This document shows positions 1 to 5,545 of a stretch of DNA of 6,558 nucleotides, piece after piece. The DNA lies in contig JAPKYM010000275.1 of NCBI GenBank assembly GCA_026394315.1, positions 1 to 6,558 of the forward strand. The letters run 5' to 3'. Numbering within the stretch: position 1 is the stretch's first letter; each line of letters begins with the position of its first letter. Source of the DNA: Candidatus Bathyarchaeota archaeon. GTDB taxonomy: Archaea; Thermoproteota; Bathyarchaeia; 40CM-2-53-6; RBG-13-38-9. The position numbers were made by a program, and so were the translations under genes. Under the pieces are notes generated by a model. It was not told the origin of the DNA. It did not search any database and saw only the letters and a list, made by a program, of their open reading frames with translations.

Positions 1-136
1 ACGGTTTTATATTCTGTTGATATTCCTCAATTATTAGCTTCCTATTGCCGGGCATGAACCGGATCTTTACCTTTACCGATTTCTCGGTTGGAAATGGGAA
101 GGCAGTGTCTTCCACCAGATCCCTTGGCAGGTACAC

Positions 137-170
137 GCGCGCGCTAACATTAATCAGATTGGGCGCGCGC
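137..170. repeat. Inverted repeat of alternating GC
   Basis: The 8-base arm at 137-144 (GCGCGCGC) can pair with the identical self-complementary arm at 163-170, leaving an 18-base AT-rich loop. A competing hairpin pairs 150-157 with 172-179 with one mismatch. The left arm is part of the 11-mer GCGCGCGCTAA (137-147) that recurs at 347-357 and, inverted, at 2057-2067. Self-complementary arms may form cruciforms or Z-DNA as DNA, or a hairpin as RNA. The function is unknown. Confidence 0.55.
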
Positions 171-198
171 ACTGATCAACTCATCATAGAAATGTCCG

Positions 199-224
199 CG
201 TGGATATGTCCACGTCAAAAAAAA
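199..224 (-). terminator. Possible U-tract terminator for thpR
   Basis: The A8 run at 217-224 reads as U8 in a minus-strand transcript, 130 bases past the thpR stop. Archaeal RNA polymerase commonly terminates at U-rich tracts without needing a hairpin, so this is the best terminator candidate for thpR. A 6-bp hairpin (199-204 with 209-214, loop TATG) lies just after the U tract in that direction. It is therefore on the wrong side for a bacterial-type intrinsic terminator and may be unrelated. Confidence 0.3.
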
Positions 225-328
225 TCAGATCCACCTGGACACGCCAAACAGCCAGATGTATATATCCCCCATGGCTGGTGAGCACACTACCAATCATGAT
301 CAATCGAAACGCTTAACTCGACAGACAT

Positions 329-357
329 CGCGCGCGTAGTCACAGCGCGCGCGCTAA
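329..357 (-). repeat. GC hairpin overlapping the thpR stop codon
   Basis: The arms 329-336 and 346-353 (both CGCGCGCG) form an 8-bp hairpin with a 9-base loop at 337-345. The right side includes the second copy of GCGCGCGCTAA (347-357). In the thpR sense this reads TTAGCGCGCGC, and its TAG is the thpR stop codon, so the hairpin begins directly at the end of the gene. It could mark the mRNA 3' end or pause transcription. No U tract follows immediately. Confidence 0.5.
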
Positions 358-932
358 TACTTGACAGAATTGCCTGCCTTAACCTCAAAAAGAGTGGAAT
401 AAACTGGGCCGCCAGGTGCAAGAATACTCTTCTTTAGCCTGATTTGTTCGACTCTCATAGAACCAAAGTCCTTGTCGCTCAAATCTTCCAGCAGTCTCGC
501 AGTCTGCTGTTTGTTTCGACCTGTTCTAACCCTTGCCACGGTGATGTGGGGGCTGAACCCTTTCCTGTCTTTGGGGATGCCCATCCTCTGAAGGCCAGGT
601 TCTATTGTTTCCACAATCCTGTTCAGCTCTTCTTCTCCCTTCTTCATGGCAACCCATATGACATTCATGTGACTGATACTGGGAAATACTCCGACTCCTC
701 TTAACTCAAGATCGAAGGGTTGAAAGGTTACTTCTTTCATCAGGTCAATCACCTTTTGGACAGCGTCTTCCTCGATTTCGCCAAGGAAGCGCAGTGTAAC
801 GTGTATGTTCACCGGAGCAACAAGTTTGACATCTGCTCCAATGCTTAGAAGCTTGTCCTGAAAATCCCTCAACTCGGATTTGAGTCTATCTTCATCCAAA
901 TCCAGCGCAATGAATGTTCTGACTTTCCCCAA
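354..932 (-). CDS. thpR: RNA 2',3'-cyclic phosphodiesterase (2'-5' RNA ligase family)
   Basis: The 192-residue protein belongs to the 2H phosphoesterase superfamily, LigT/ThpR branch. Family members hydrolyse 2',3'-cyclic phosphate ends of RNA to 2'-phosphates and show 2'-5' ligase activity in vitro; the protein is cytosolic. Both catalytic HxT motifs are intact: His44-Val-Thr46 in NIHVTLRFLGE and His129-Ile-Thr131 in FSPHITVARV. The N-terminal TFIALDLD strand and the length are normal for the family. The start is TTG at 932; an in-frame TGA lies two codons upstream and no later start precedes the first conserved strand, so TTG is almost forced. No Shine-Dalgarno sequence is seen. It is divergent from the UPF0200 gene across a 59-base gap and has no downstream gene on its strand in the window. 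The stop codon sits inside a GC-alternating repeat. The physiological substrate in archaea is not settled. Confidence 0.93.
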   Translation of the reverse strand: MGKVRTFIALDLDEDRLKSELRDFQDKLLSIGADVKLVAPVNIHVTLRFLGEIEEDAVQKVIDLMKEVTFQPFDLELRGVGVFPSISHMNVIWVAMKKGEEELNRIVETIEPGLQRMGIPKDRKGFSPHITVARVRTGRNKQQTARLLEDLSDKDFGSMRVEQIRLKKSILAPGGPVYSTLFEVKAGNSVKY

Positions 933-963
933 TTCGTATCAGTACAATAAATTGCAGCCAAAC

Positions 964-970
964 AATTTAA
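964..970. promoter_or_regulatory. TATA-like box between thpR and UPF0200 gene
   Basis: The bases AATTTAA centre about 25 bases before the ATG at 992, the spacing expected for an archaeal TATA box driving a leaderless transcript. This supports 992 as the true start. Read on the other strand the same box is about 35 bases before the thpR TTG at 932, giving a leader of roughly 9 bases. A second AT-rich element, CAATAAATTG at 945-954, lies closer to thpR. Whether one box serves both directions is unresolved. Confidence 0.45.
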
Positions 971-991
971 GGGTAAACATTCTATCGACTC

Positions 992-1573
992 ATGGTTCAC
1001 CTCAGAAAACAATGTGATCCGAATTTGCACTCATCAAAATCCGTTATTGCGGTGACCGGGCTGCCAGGAGCCGGTAAAGCCATTGCTTCAAGCTTAGCAA
1101 AAGATCGCAGTATTCCTGTTTTCTCATGTGGTGACGTTATACGTGAAGAGGCTTCTGACAGGAGACTTCTTCCAACCCCTGAGAACTTGGGAAGACTGAT
1201 GCTTGAAATGAGAAGAGAGTACGGTTCCGATATCATGGCAAAGAGATTAGTGCCTAAGATCAAGATGGTTCAACCAGACTTGGTGGTAGTTGAGGGTTTA
1301 AGGAGTCTAGATGAGGTTGAGGCCTTTAAGAAAGTCTTCAATGTTGCAATCTTGGCGATTCATTCTCCTCCTGAACAGCGTTTTCAACGTCTTCTAAAGA
1401 GAAAGAGGAGTGATGATCCAAGGAACATGGAGGAATTCCGTGAAAGGGATTATCGTGAACTCGCCGTAGGTGTTGGATCCGTCATCGCATTAGCGGACAA
1501 TATGATAGTCAACGACTCGACGATTGAGGCTTTCAGGTTGAAGTTGAATCGCTTCTATGAGGAAGTTCGCTAG
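992..1573 (+). CDS. UPF0200 family P-loop kinase-like protein
   Basis: The 193-residue protein resembles archaeal UPF0200 proteins, which are P-loop NTPases related to dephospho-CoA and nucleoside monophosphate kinases; the family's substrate is not established. Visible features are a Walker A-like loop GLPGAGKA (residues 23-30) after a beta strand, the family-typical GDVIREEA (47-54), a Walker B-like strand DLVVVEGLRS (96-105), and an Arg/Lys-rich lid region around residues 130-144. Position 30 is Ala where classical Walker A has Ser/Thr; adenylate kinase-type loops also lack Ser/Thr there (GKGT), so activity is not excluded. The N terminus has about 17 residues before the first strand, somewhat longer than usual, but the TATA spacing supports ATG 992. 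Its TAG stop shares one base with the GTG of the next gene, so the two are probably co-transcribed and translationally coupled. Family assignment is good; function is open. Confidence 0.85.
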   Translation: MVHLRKQCDPNLHSSKSVIAVTGLPGAGKAIASSLAKDRSIPVFSCGDVIREEASDRRLLPTPENLGRLMLEMRREYGSDIMAKRLVPKIKMVQPDLVVVEGLRSLDEVEAFKKVFNVAILAIHSPPEQRFQRLLKRKRSDDPRNMEEFRERDYRELAVGVGSVIALADNMIVNDSTIEAFRLKLNRFYEEVR

Positions 1574-1986
1574 TGGACCACATCAGAGTCAGCATAGAAG
1601 CAGAGGTCTATCCCACCGAAGATGAGGCAAAACTAGAGTGCGCAATTAGAAACATGTTTCCGCTTATCACACTGAATCTCCACAAGGACACCGAAGCTTT
1701 AATGAAGATCTCGGGGGCAAGTGAGGGTTTAGATGTACTTCGAAAGCTAAGAGAACTGTTGAGACAAGACAGGATTAGATCTGCTGCCAGGTCAATAATG
1801 TTCTCATCAATTACGGGTACTAGTCTCAACGTGGATCTGAATAAGCAGGCTGCGTATGTTGGGCATGCCTCCTTTGTGACAGATCCCGGCGAACCACCTC
1901 TTGGTTCTATAAGATTGCACTTAGAGTGTGAAGCACCGCACACTATTGTAGAATGGCTTGTCCAAGCAGATTCTGGCAGAGTCTAA
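1573..1986 (+). CDS. UPF0201 family predicted RNA-binding protein
   Basis: The 137-residue protein matches the archaeal UPF0201 family, which has been annotated as a possible exosome-associated RNA-binding protein with a fold related to ribosomal protein L5. Recognised family segments are IEAEVYPTEDEAKLECAIRN (8-27), the helix LRELLRQDRIRSAARSIM (59-76), LNKQAAYVGHASFV (89-102) and PLGSIRLHLE (109-118) ending in the IVEWL region (125-129). Family members usually read PLGPI where this protein has PLGSI. Length is normal. The start is GTG at 1573, embedded in TAGTG with the upstream stop; GAGG at 1559-1562 is a weak Shine-Dalgarno candidate. Its coupling to the UPF0200 gene suggests a shared process, but the biochemical role is unknown and the exosome link rests on genomic context, not on this sequence. 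Confidence 0.85.
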   Translation: MDHIRVSIEAEVYPTEDEAKLECAIRNMFPLITLNLHKDTEALMKISGASEGLDVLRKLRELLRQDRIRSAARSIMFSSITGTSLNVDLNKQAAYVGHASFVTDPGEPPLGSIRLHLECEAPHTIVEWLVQADSGRV

Positions 1987-2140
1987 AAATGGCAATGGAA
2001 AGCGACAGCCCAAGTGATAGGTCTATCTGATTCTTGGCGACAACCATTCCTTATCCTTAGCGCGCGCCTAACCGAGTGCGAGCCGGTTTAGGGCGTTGGA
2101 GGTGCCATCCAAGAGAGCGCGCTAGTTTAGTAGCCAAAGA
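1987..2140. other. Convergent intergenic region between UPF0201 and rnz
   Basis: Both flanking genes end here, so the region should contain their 3' UTRs and terminators. No U run longer than a few bases is present on either strand. The only notable parts are a pyrimidine-rich stretch at about 2045-2058 in the plus sense and the paired element at 2057-2125. No open frame with a recognisable product lies wholly within it. Confidence 0.6.
2057..2125. other. Structured intergenic element, possible three-way junction
   Basis: This lies in the convergent gap between UPF0201 and rnz. Three nested pairings can be drawn by hand: an outer 8-bp stem 2058-2065 with 2117-2124 (TAGCGCGC/GCGCGCTA); an inner stem 2067-2074 with 2084-2092, with one bulged T; and a 5-bp hairpin 2096-2100 with 2108-2112, loop 2101-2107. 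The layout resembles a branched RNA. It is not a tRNA: there is no T-loop TTCRA, no D-arm signature and only two internal arms. It could be a bidirectional terminator, a small RNA or a mobile palindrome. The left arm contains the third copy of the 11-mer, as TTAGCGCGCGC at 2057-2067. Confidence 0.4.
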
Positions 2141-3040
2141 TCATCTAACTTTGAGCTTCATCAAGTCGGATGCTAATGTTGTGTTCTGGAAAATCGTCTT
2201 TGCTTCTTCAAGGAGAGGGCTTGCGTCTTCATATATCGCGCTTATGTGGATGAGGACAAGCTTGTCGACGTCTGCATCCCTGGCTAGTGTTGCAGCCTCT
2301 TCTGCGGTTGAATGCCCGTATTCCTTTGCCTGTTCGCTCCTTGTGCTGTCAAATGTGCAGTCGTGCATAAGTACCGTGGCCTTTCTTGAGATCTCTATTG
2401 AGGCATTGCACGGTCTTGTGTCAGTTATGTAAGCGATTTTCAGGCCTCTTCTGGGCGGTCCCATGATTTGGGAGGGTTTGATTACGCCCCTTGGGCCAGC
2501 TGCAGCCTTTCCAGATTGCAGCTTCTTCCAAAGTGGGCCTTCAGGAACGCCCAGCGCTCTTGCTTTTGTGGGATCGAATCGTCCTGGCTTGTTTTTCTCT
2601 ATGAGTGCGAACCCCAGACATAGAGCACCATGTTCGAGTTTGGCCGCTTCAATGGTGTACTCATCCTCGTCAATTATGGTCCCAGATTGAACCTCATGGA
2701 TCTCCGTAGGGAATCTTTGATTGAATCTCACAGTTCTATTCATTGCGTCAACAAAATCTGCTATGCCTTCAGGGCCATAGATGTCAAGTTTCTTCTGTCT
2801 TCCAAGAAATGACATTGACTGAAGCAGGCCGGGCAGACCGAATACATGATCACCATGCATGTGACTGATGAGAATCTTCATCTTTCTATTGAAACCGAGC
2901 TTGGCGGCGGCCATCTGTCTCTGGGTGCACTCGCCACAGTCAAACATGAAGATCTCTGACTCTCTGCGCACAACTATGCTGGGGAGGCTCCTATCCCGGG
3001 TTGGCATGGCGCCGCCTGTTCCTAGGAATACGATTTCCAA
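2141..3040 (-). CDS. rnz: Ribonuclease Z (tRNA 3' endonuclease)
   Basis: The 299-residue metallo-beta-lactamase-fold enzyme cuts pre-tRNA 3' trailers so that CCA can be added. Zinc ligands are all in place: SHMHGDH with His60, His62, Asp64 and His65; His137 in LEHG; Asp207 in ITDTRP; and His265 in LIHIS. The GHSTAEEA helix (His243) and the tRNase Z-specific FDCGECTQRQM (33-43) and GPLWKKLQSGK (168-178) segments separate it from other metallo-beta-lactamases. Small departures from common family sequence are GECTQ for GEGTQ, TDTRP for GDTRP and HISAIY for HFSARY; none removes a ligand. The start is TTG at 3040, with AAGGTG just upstream as a Shine-Dalgarno candidate. It overlaps the end of the tRNA methylase gene by 19 bases, so it is likely translated by coupling as the last gene of the cluster. 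Confidence 0.95.
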   Translation of the reverse strand: MEIVFLGTGGAMPTRDRSLPSIVVRRESEIFMFDCGECTQRQMAAAKLGFNRKMKILISHMHGDHVFGLPGLLQSMSFLGRQKKLDIYGPEGIADFVDAMNRTVRFNQRFPTEIHEVQSGTIIDEDEYTIEAAKLEHGALCLGFALIEKNKPGRFDPTKARALGVPEGPLWKKLQSGKAAAGPRGVIKPSQIMGPPRRGLKIAYITDTRPCNASIEISRKATVLMHDCTFDSTRSEQAKEYGHSTAEEAATLARDADVDKLVLIHISAIYEDASPLLEEAKTIFQNTTLASDLMKLKVR

Positions 3041-4104
3041 GGCACCTTTTCCTCGTATTTTCTTCTTCTTCGACTGAATACCGCCACCTCTCGCACAAGG
3101 CTCCTGTGGACCCTGGCAATGTGGTCCTCAACAACATTCAAGCCCGCATCTAGGCCAATCTCTTTGACTTTGATCTTGAGAGGGGCGGCAATACACAGGA
3201 AACCGTCATGTTGCATGACTGAGCGAGCCTCGGCCATGAACTCTGCCAACAGGTCTGCAAGCTCAGACCCCTGAGTCGAAGCTCCGCGACCGTAAGGAGG
3301 ATCGGTTGCTATAGAGGGCGCTTCTAAGTAGGGGGCTTTTCTTGAATCCGCAACGGCCAAACCCACGTGTTCGAGGTTGAAATGGCGCAGATTCTTGGTG
3401 GCTTTGAGGATCATTTGGGGATCCAAGTCAAGGCCAACTGCTCGGCAACCCATGACTCCCGCCTCGATCAGTATGCCTCCGGTACCACAAAACGGGTCTA
3501 TCAACAGACCTCCTTTTCTAGCTCTAGATAGATTTACGAAACATCTGGCTAATCTAGGCTTGATAGTTGAAGGATGGGTTACAGGTCTCCTTTGGGGCCT
3601 ACGGAGGGGTGCACCTTGATCTTGTCGTTTCGCAGTCACATATCCCAGTACAAAGTATCCTTGGCTAATGACGCCGACAAACTCCTTTTCAGGGTTCTTA
3701 AGATCAACCTTGGATCCTCCGGCCAAACGAGAGATCACCTCTCCAATTCTTGACTGCAACTCCATCTTTTGTAGGTGTCTTGAAGATCCCGAGACCCTGT
3801 GAACCCTAACTGAAAACGTGTCTCCTGGTTGCAAAAAATCATAGAATGGTAAAGCTGCAGCTGTCTCAATTATCTCTCTTTCGTTGTCTCGGCATTTTAG
3901 AACTAGTCGGCCCGCGACCTCACACATTCCGGCCCTGCTAACAACTGTTGGTAAGCAGTCCTGTTTCGCCTCAAGGATCAGAACCTTAGGAGACAGTCGC
4001 ACATTCTTGTAGTTAATTCCTTCAGACTCCAATACTGCCATTACTTCGGCAGGTGGAAGCGTCTCATGCTCCCCAGAGAGAATGAAGAATAGCGTTGAAT
4101 TCAC
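3022..4104 (-). CDS. tRNA (guanine(10)-N2)-methyltransferase, Trm11-type THUMP protein
   Basis: The 360-residue protein has an N-terminal THUMP-type RNA-binding region (about 60-155) and a C-terminal Rossmann SAM-dependent methylase. The characterised archaeal relative makes N2,N2-dimethylguanosine at tRNA position 10. Seen here are HPSTIKPRLARCFVNLS (177-193), SAM motif I DPFCGTGG (203-210), the acidic end of strand 2 in VGLDLDP (223-229), and the catalytic DPPYGR (268-273), which marks amino-methylases acting on a base nitrogen. Length fits the family. The C-terminal tail is rich in Arg/Lys, plausibly for tRNA contact. The start is GTG at 4104, overlapping the prs stop as GTGA (4 bases), and its end overlaps rnz by 19 bases. 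Adjacency to tRNase Z supports a tRNA role. Mono- versus dimethylation cannot be told from sequence. Confidence 0.92.
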   Translation of the reverse strand: MNSTLFFILSGEHETLPPAEVMAVLESEGINYKNVRLSPKVLILEAKQDCLPTVVSRAGMCEVAGRLVLKCRDNEREIIETAAALPFYDFLQPGDTFSVRVHRVSGSSRHLQKMELQSRIGEVISRLAGGSKVDLKNPEKEFVGVISQGYFVLGYVTAKRQDQGAPLRRPQRRPVTHPSTIKPRLARCFVNLSRARKGGLLIDPFCGTGGILIEAGVMGCRAVGLDLDPQMILKATKNLRHFNLEHVGLAVADSRKAPYLEAPSIATDPPYGRGASTQGSELADLLAEFMAEARSVMQHDGFLCIAAPLKIKVKEIGLDAGLNVVEDHIARVHRSLVREVAVFSRRRRKYEEKVPWKSYS

Positions 4105-4982
4105 AGGAATTGCCTCAGCGATTCAACGATCGCTGGCGCTACAGAGACTCTGCTAGCAAAGCTGTCCACGGTGTCGGTTCCCACTATGTCAGTAACGCCT
4201 CCCTCTTTCATCTTCACCTCGGCATCGCCAACAAGTAGTGCGTGAGTACAAGCCGCGATGATTCTTCCTGCCCCACTCTCCGCTGCTATTCTGGAGACAT
4301 TGACTATTGTCTTCCCAGTAGAGATCATGTCATCGAGAATTACTACGTCCCGTCCTACTAGGTCAAGGCATCTTTCAGACGTTTCTATTCGGCCGGTCAC
4401 CCTATCCCTTCGCTTTTCGAAACAGTCGCAGTCGGCCCCTAAGATTGACGCTACTAGCTGAGCATTAGCGGCGGCTCCCTTGTCAGGTGCCAAAATGAAG
4501 GGGTGAGACAACTTCAGCTTCTTCAAATAATCAGCTATAAGAGGCATCGCAGTCACATTGATCGTGCGCATCGCGTAGGAATTCAGCGATTCCTTATGGT
4601 GCACATCGACAGTTACGAGGAAGTCTGCAGATGCCGACCCCAACAATTTTCCGACAGTTGCATTGCTAAGAACCTCTCCAACTCGAAAGCGCTTGTCCTG
4701 CCTTGAGTACGGAAGATATGGAATGACCGCTATGATTGTCTTCGCTCCAAGTTCCTTTGCGGTATCTAACGTGAAGAACAACTCAATAAGACGTTTGTCT
4801 TGCAATGGATAACAAGATTGAACTACGATTAGATCTTGGCCTGTTACCTGTTCAGTGAATCTGAGATATGATTCGCCATCAGGAAACGTCTTAGACTCAA
4901 TAGTCATTCTCTTGATTTTGAGCTCTTCAGCGAGCCTGGTGCCCAGCATCTCGGACTCACGGCTGTAAACTACGACAACCAA
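4101..4982 (-). CDS. prs: Ribose-phosphate pyrophosphokinase (PRPP synthetase)
   Basis: The 293-residue enzyme transfers pyrophosphate from ATP to ribose 5-phosphate, giving PRPP for purine, pyrimidine, histidine and tryptophan synthesis. Diagnostic segments are FPDGESYLRF (33-42), the ATP-binding PYSRQDKRF (91-99), the TVDVHH metal/ATP region (124-129) where many homologues have DLH, the flexible catalytic loop FEKRRDR (188-194) and the PRPP loop DDMISTGKT (217-225). At 293 residues it is close to the short archaeal class rather than the roughly 315-residue bacterial class. The start is TTG at 4982, giving the expected first strand VVVVYS; the Shine-Dalgarno sequence is weak. It starts 48 bases after the RDD gene stop with no clear TATA box between, so read-through from the RDD promoter is likely. 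Its stop overlaps the start of the methylase gene by 4 bases. Confidence 0.95.
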   Translation of the reverse strand: MVVVVYSRESEMLGTRLAEELKIKRMTIESKTFPDGESYLRFTEQVTGQDLIVVQSCYPLQDKRLIELFFTLDTAKELGAKTIIAVIPYLPYSRQDKRFRVGEVLSNATVGKLLGSASADFLVTVDVHHKESLNSYAMRTINVTAMPLIADYLKKLKLSHPFILAPDKGAAANAQLVASILGADCDCFEKRRDRVTGRIETSERCLDLVGRDVVILDDMISTGKTIVNVSRIAAESGAGRIIAACTHALLVGDAEVKMKEGGVTDIVGTDTVDSFASRVSVAPAIVESLRQFL

Positions 4983-5030
4983 TTTGCGTCACTCTTGAAT
5001 TGTGCCAAGTCTTCGTGAAAACCAGTTTTC

Positions 5031-5486
5031 TTAGTCTGCTTTCATGATGACTGTCTTGGCAGCAATGTCACCGAGACGTTTTCTCCCTTTTGTGAGCATT
5101 ATTGAAGACAGGCCGAGTATATAGAAGGCTGGCAGGAAGTCAATGATTCGGACGACGTTTCTGACAAGGATTTGTATCGCTCTGCACTTGGAGCCGTCTT
5201 CATTCACAACCCTAATCTTCATCACTGCCTTTCCTGGGGTTTGGCCTCTGGCCAGTTCAAAGCACGAATAGTAAACGAGCGAAATCACTGCAAGTATGCC
5301 TGAGATTGCAAGGACAAGAGGTACGCCTAGCAGAGACCAGAGTGTGGATATGGACCGGAACTCCATCGACGTGACAAAAAGGAAGATCTCAAAAGTGATG
5401 GCTAGCGTAATGACGAAGTCCATTATGCCCGCGATAATTCTACTCTCGAATCTGGCGTAGATCACCATGAAACCTCCTGGAGACAT
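5031..5486 (-). CDS. RDD family integral membrane protein
   Basis: The 151-residue protein has the RDD pattern: an Arg and Asp in the first helix (FESRIIAGIMDFVI, Arg16 and Asp23), the conserved loop GQTPGKAVMKIRVVNEDG (81-98), and a C-terminal RKRLGDIAAKTVIM (135-148) with Asp140. Three membrane segments are suggested at about 18-38, 50-75 and 112-131. RDD proteins are widespread; some bacterial ones have been linked to ion transport, but the role of this protein is unknown. Two starts compete. ATG at 5486 lies about 27 bases from the TATA box at 5511-5516 and suits a leaderless transcript. ATG at 5468 (residue 7) follows AGGAGGT with a spacing of about 4 bases, and only residues before the conserved region would be lost. 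It is the first gene of the minus-strand cluster. Confidence 0.88.
   Translation of the reverse strand: MSPGGFMVIYARFESRIIAGIMDFVITLAITFEIFLFVTSMEFRSISTLWSLLGVPLVLAISGILAVISLVYYSCFELARGQTPGKAVMKIRVVNEDGSKCRAIQILVRNVVRIIDFLPAFYILGLSSIMLTKGRKRLGDIAAKTVIMKAD
5471..5479 (-). promoter_or_regulatory. Strong Shine-Dalgarno inside the annotated RDD start
   Basis: On the minus strand the bases AGGAGGT lie a few bases before ATG 5468 and GTG 5465, both in frame with the RDD protein. This is the best ribosome-binding site in the window, and it would be wasted if translation began only at ATG 5486. It favours a short leader with initiation at 5468 or 5465, or two alternative starts. Confidence 0.5.
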
Positions 5487-5510
5487 TAAGAATTTATGTG
5501 ACGACGGTGC

Positions 5511-5516
5511 TATAAA
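5511..5516. promoter_or_regulatory. Shared TATA box in divergent promoter region
   Basis: TATAAA on the plus strand (TTTATA on the minus) is the clearest TATA sequence in the 59-base gap between the RDD and radical SAM genes. Its centre is about 27 bases from the RDD ATG at 5486 and about 32 bases from the radical SAM ATG at 5546, so start sites a few bases from either gene are geometrically possible. A second AT-rich site, AATTTATG at 5491-5498, could serve one direction. No clear BRE element settles the orientation. Confidence 0.5.
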
Positions 5517-5545
5517 CCCCTAACCTATGTTTCACAATCGGGTTC

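Larger units (their letters stand above)
1..353. other. Noncoding tract with GC-alternating inverted repeats
   Basis: No convincing gene is seen in these 353 bases. An open frame from a TTG at 45 to a stop ending at 281 has no recognisable motif and runs through the hairpins described here, so I do not call it. The tract holds four runs of alternating GC: 136-144, 163-170, 329-336 and 345-354. They pair as two hairpins, 137-144 with 163-170 and 329-336 with 346-353. It also holds a 6-bp hairpin at 199-214 and an A8 run at 217-224. It lies downstream of minus-strand thpR and could be its 3' UTR and terminator zone, an uncharacterised small RNA, or a decayed repeat. The left window edge may cut a gene further out. 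Confidence 0.6.

Noticed and set aside
130..190. Box C/D guide RNA on the minus strand (ATGATGA followed by CTGA)
   Set aside because: The spacing between the box C-like and box D-like sequences is about 22 bases with no second C'/D' pair or terminal stem; both short boxes are expected by chance.
199..224. Bacterial-type intrinsic terminator on the plus strand
   Set aside because: The hairpin is followed by A8, not T8, on the plus strand; only the minus-strand U tract makes sense as a terminator.
45..281. Open frame of 78 codons from a TTG
   Set aside because: No recognisable motif or hydrophobic pattern, no clear ribosome site or TATA spacing, and it runs through the GC inverted repeat and the 199-214 hairpin. 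Comparative data could revive it.
2057..2125. tRNA or tRNA-like gene
   Set aside because: The outer stem length is suggestive, but there is no T-loop TTCRA, no D-arm signature, no anticodon arm and only two inner hairpins.
2076..3077. Plus-strand open frames opposite rnz and the methylase end
   Set aside because: They lie antisense to a complete tRNase Z with all zinc ligands and show no motifs of their own.
5020..5031. Palindrome AAAACTGGTTTT after the RDD stop as a terminator
   Set aside because: The loop would be only two bases and no U tract follows in the transcript; prs lies 48 bases on and lacks its own clear promoter, so read-through is more likely.
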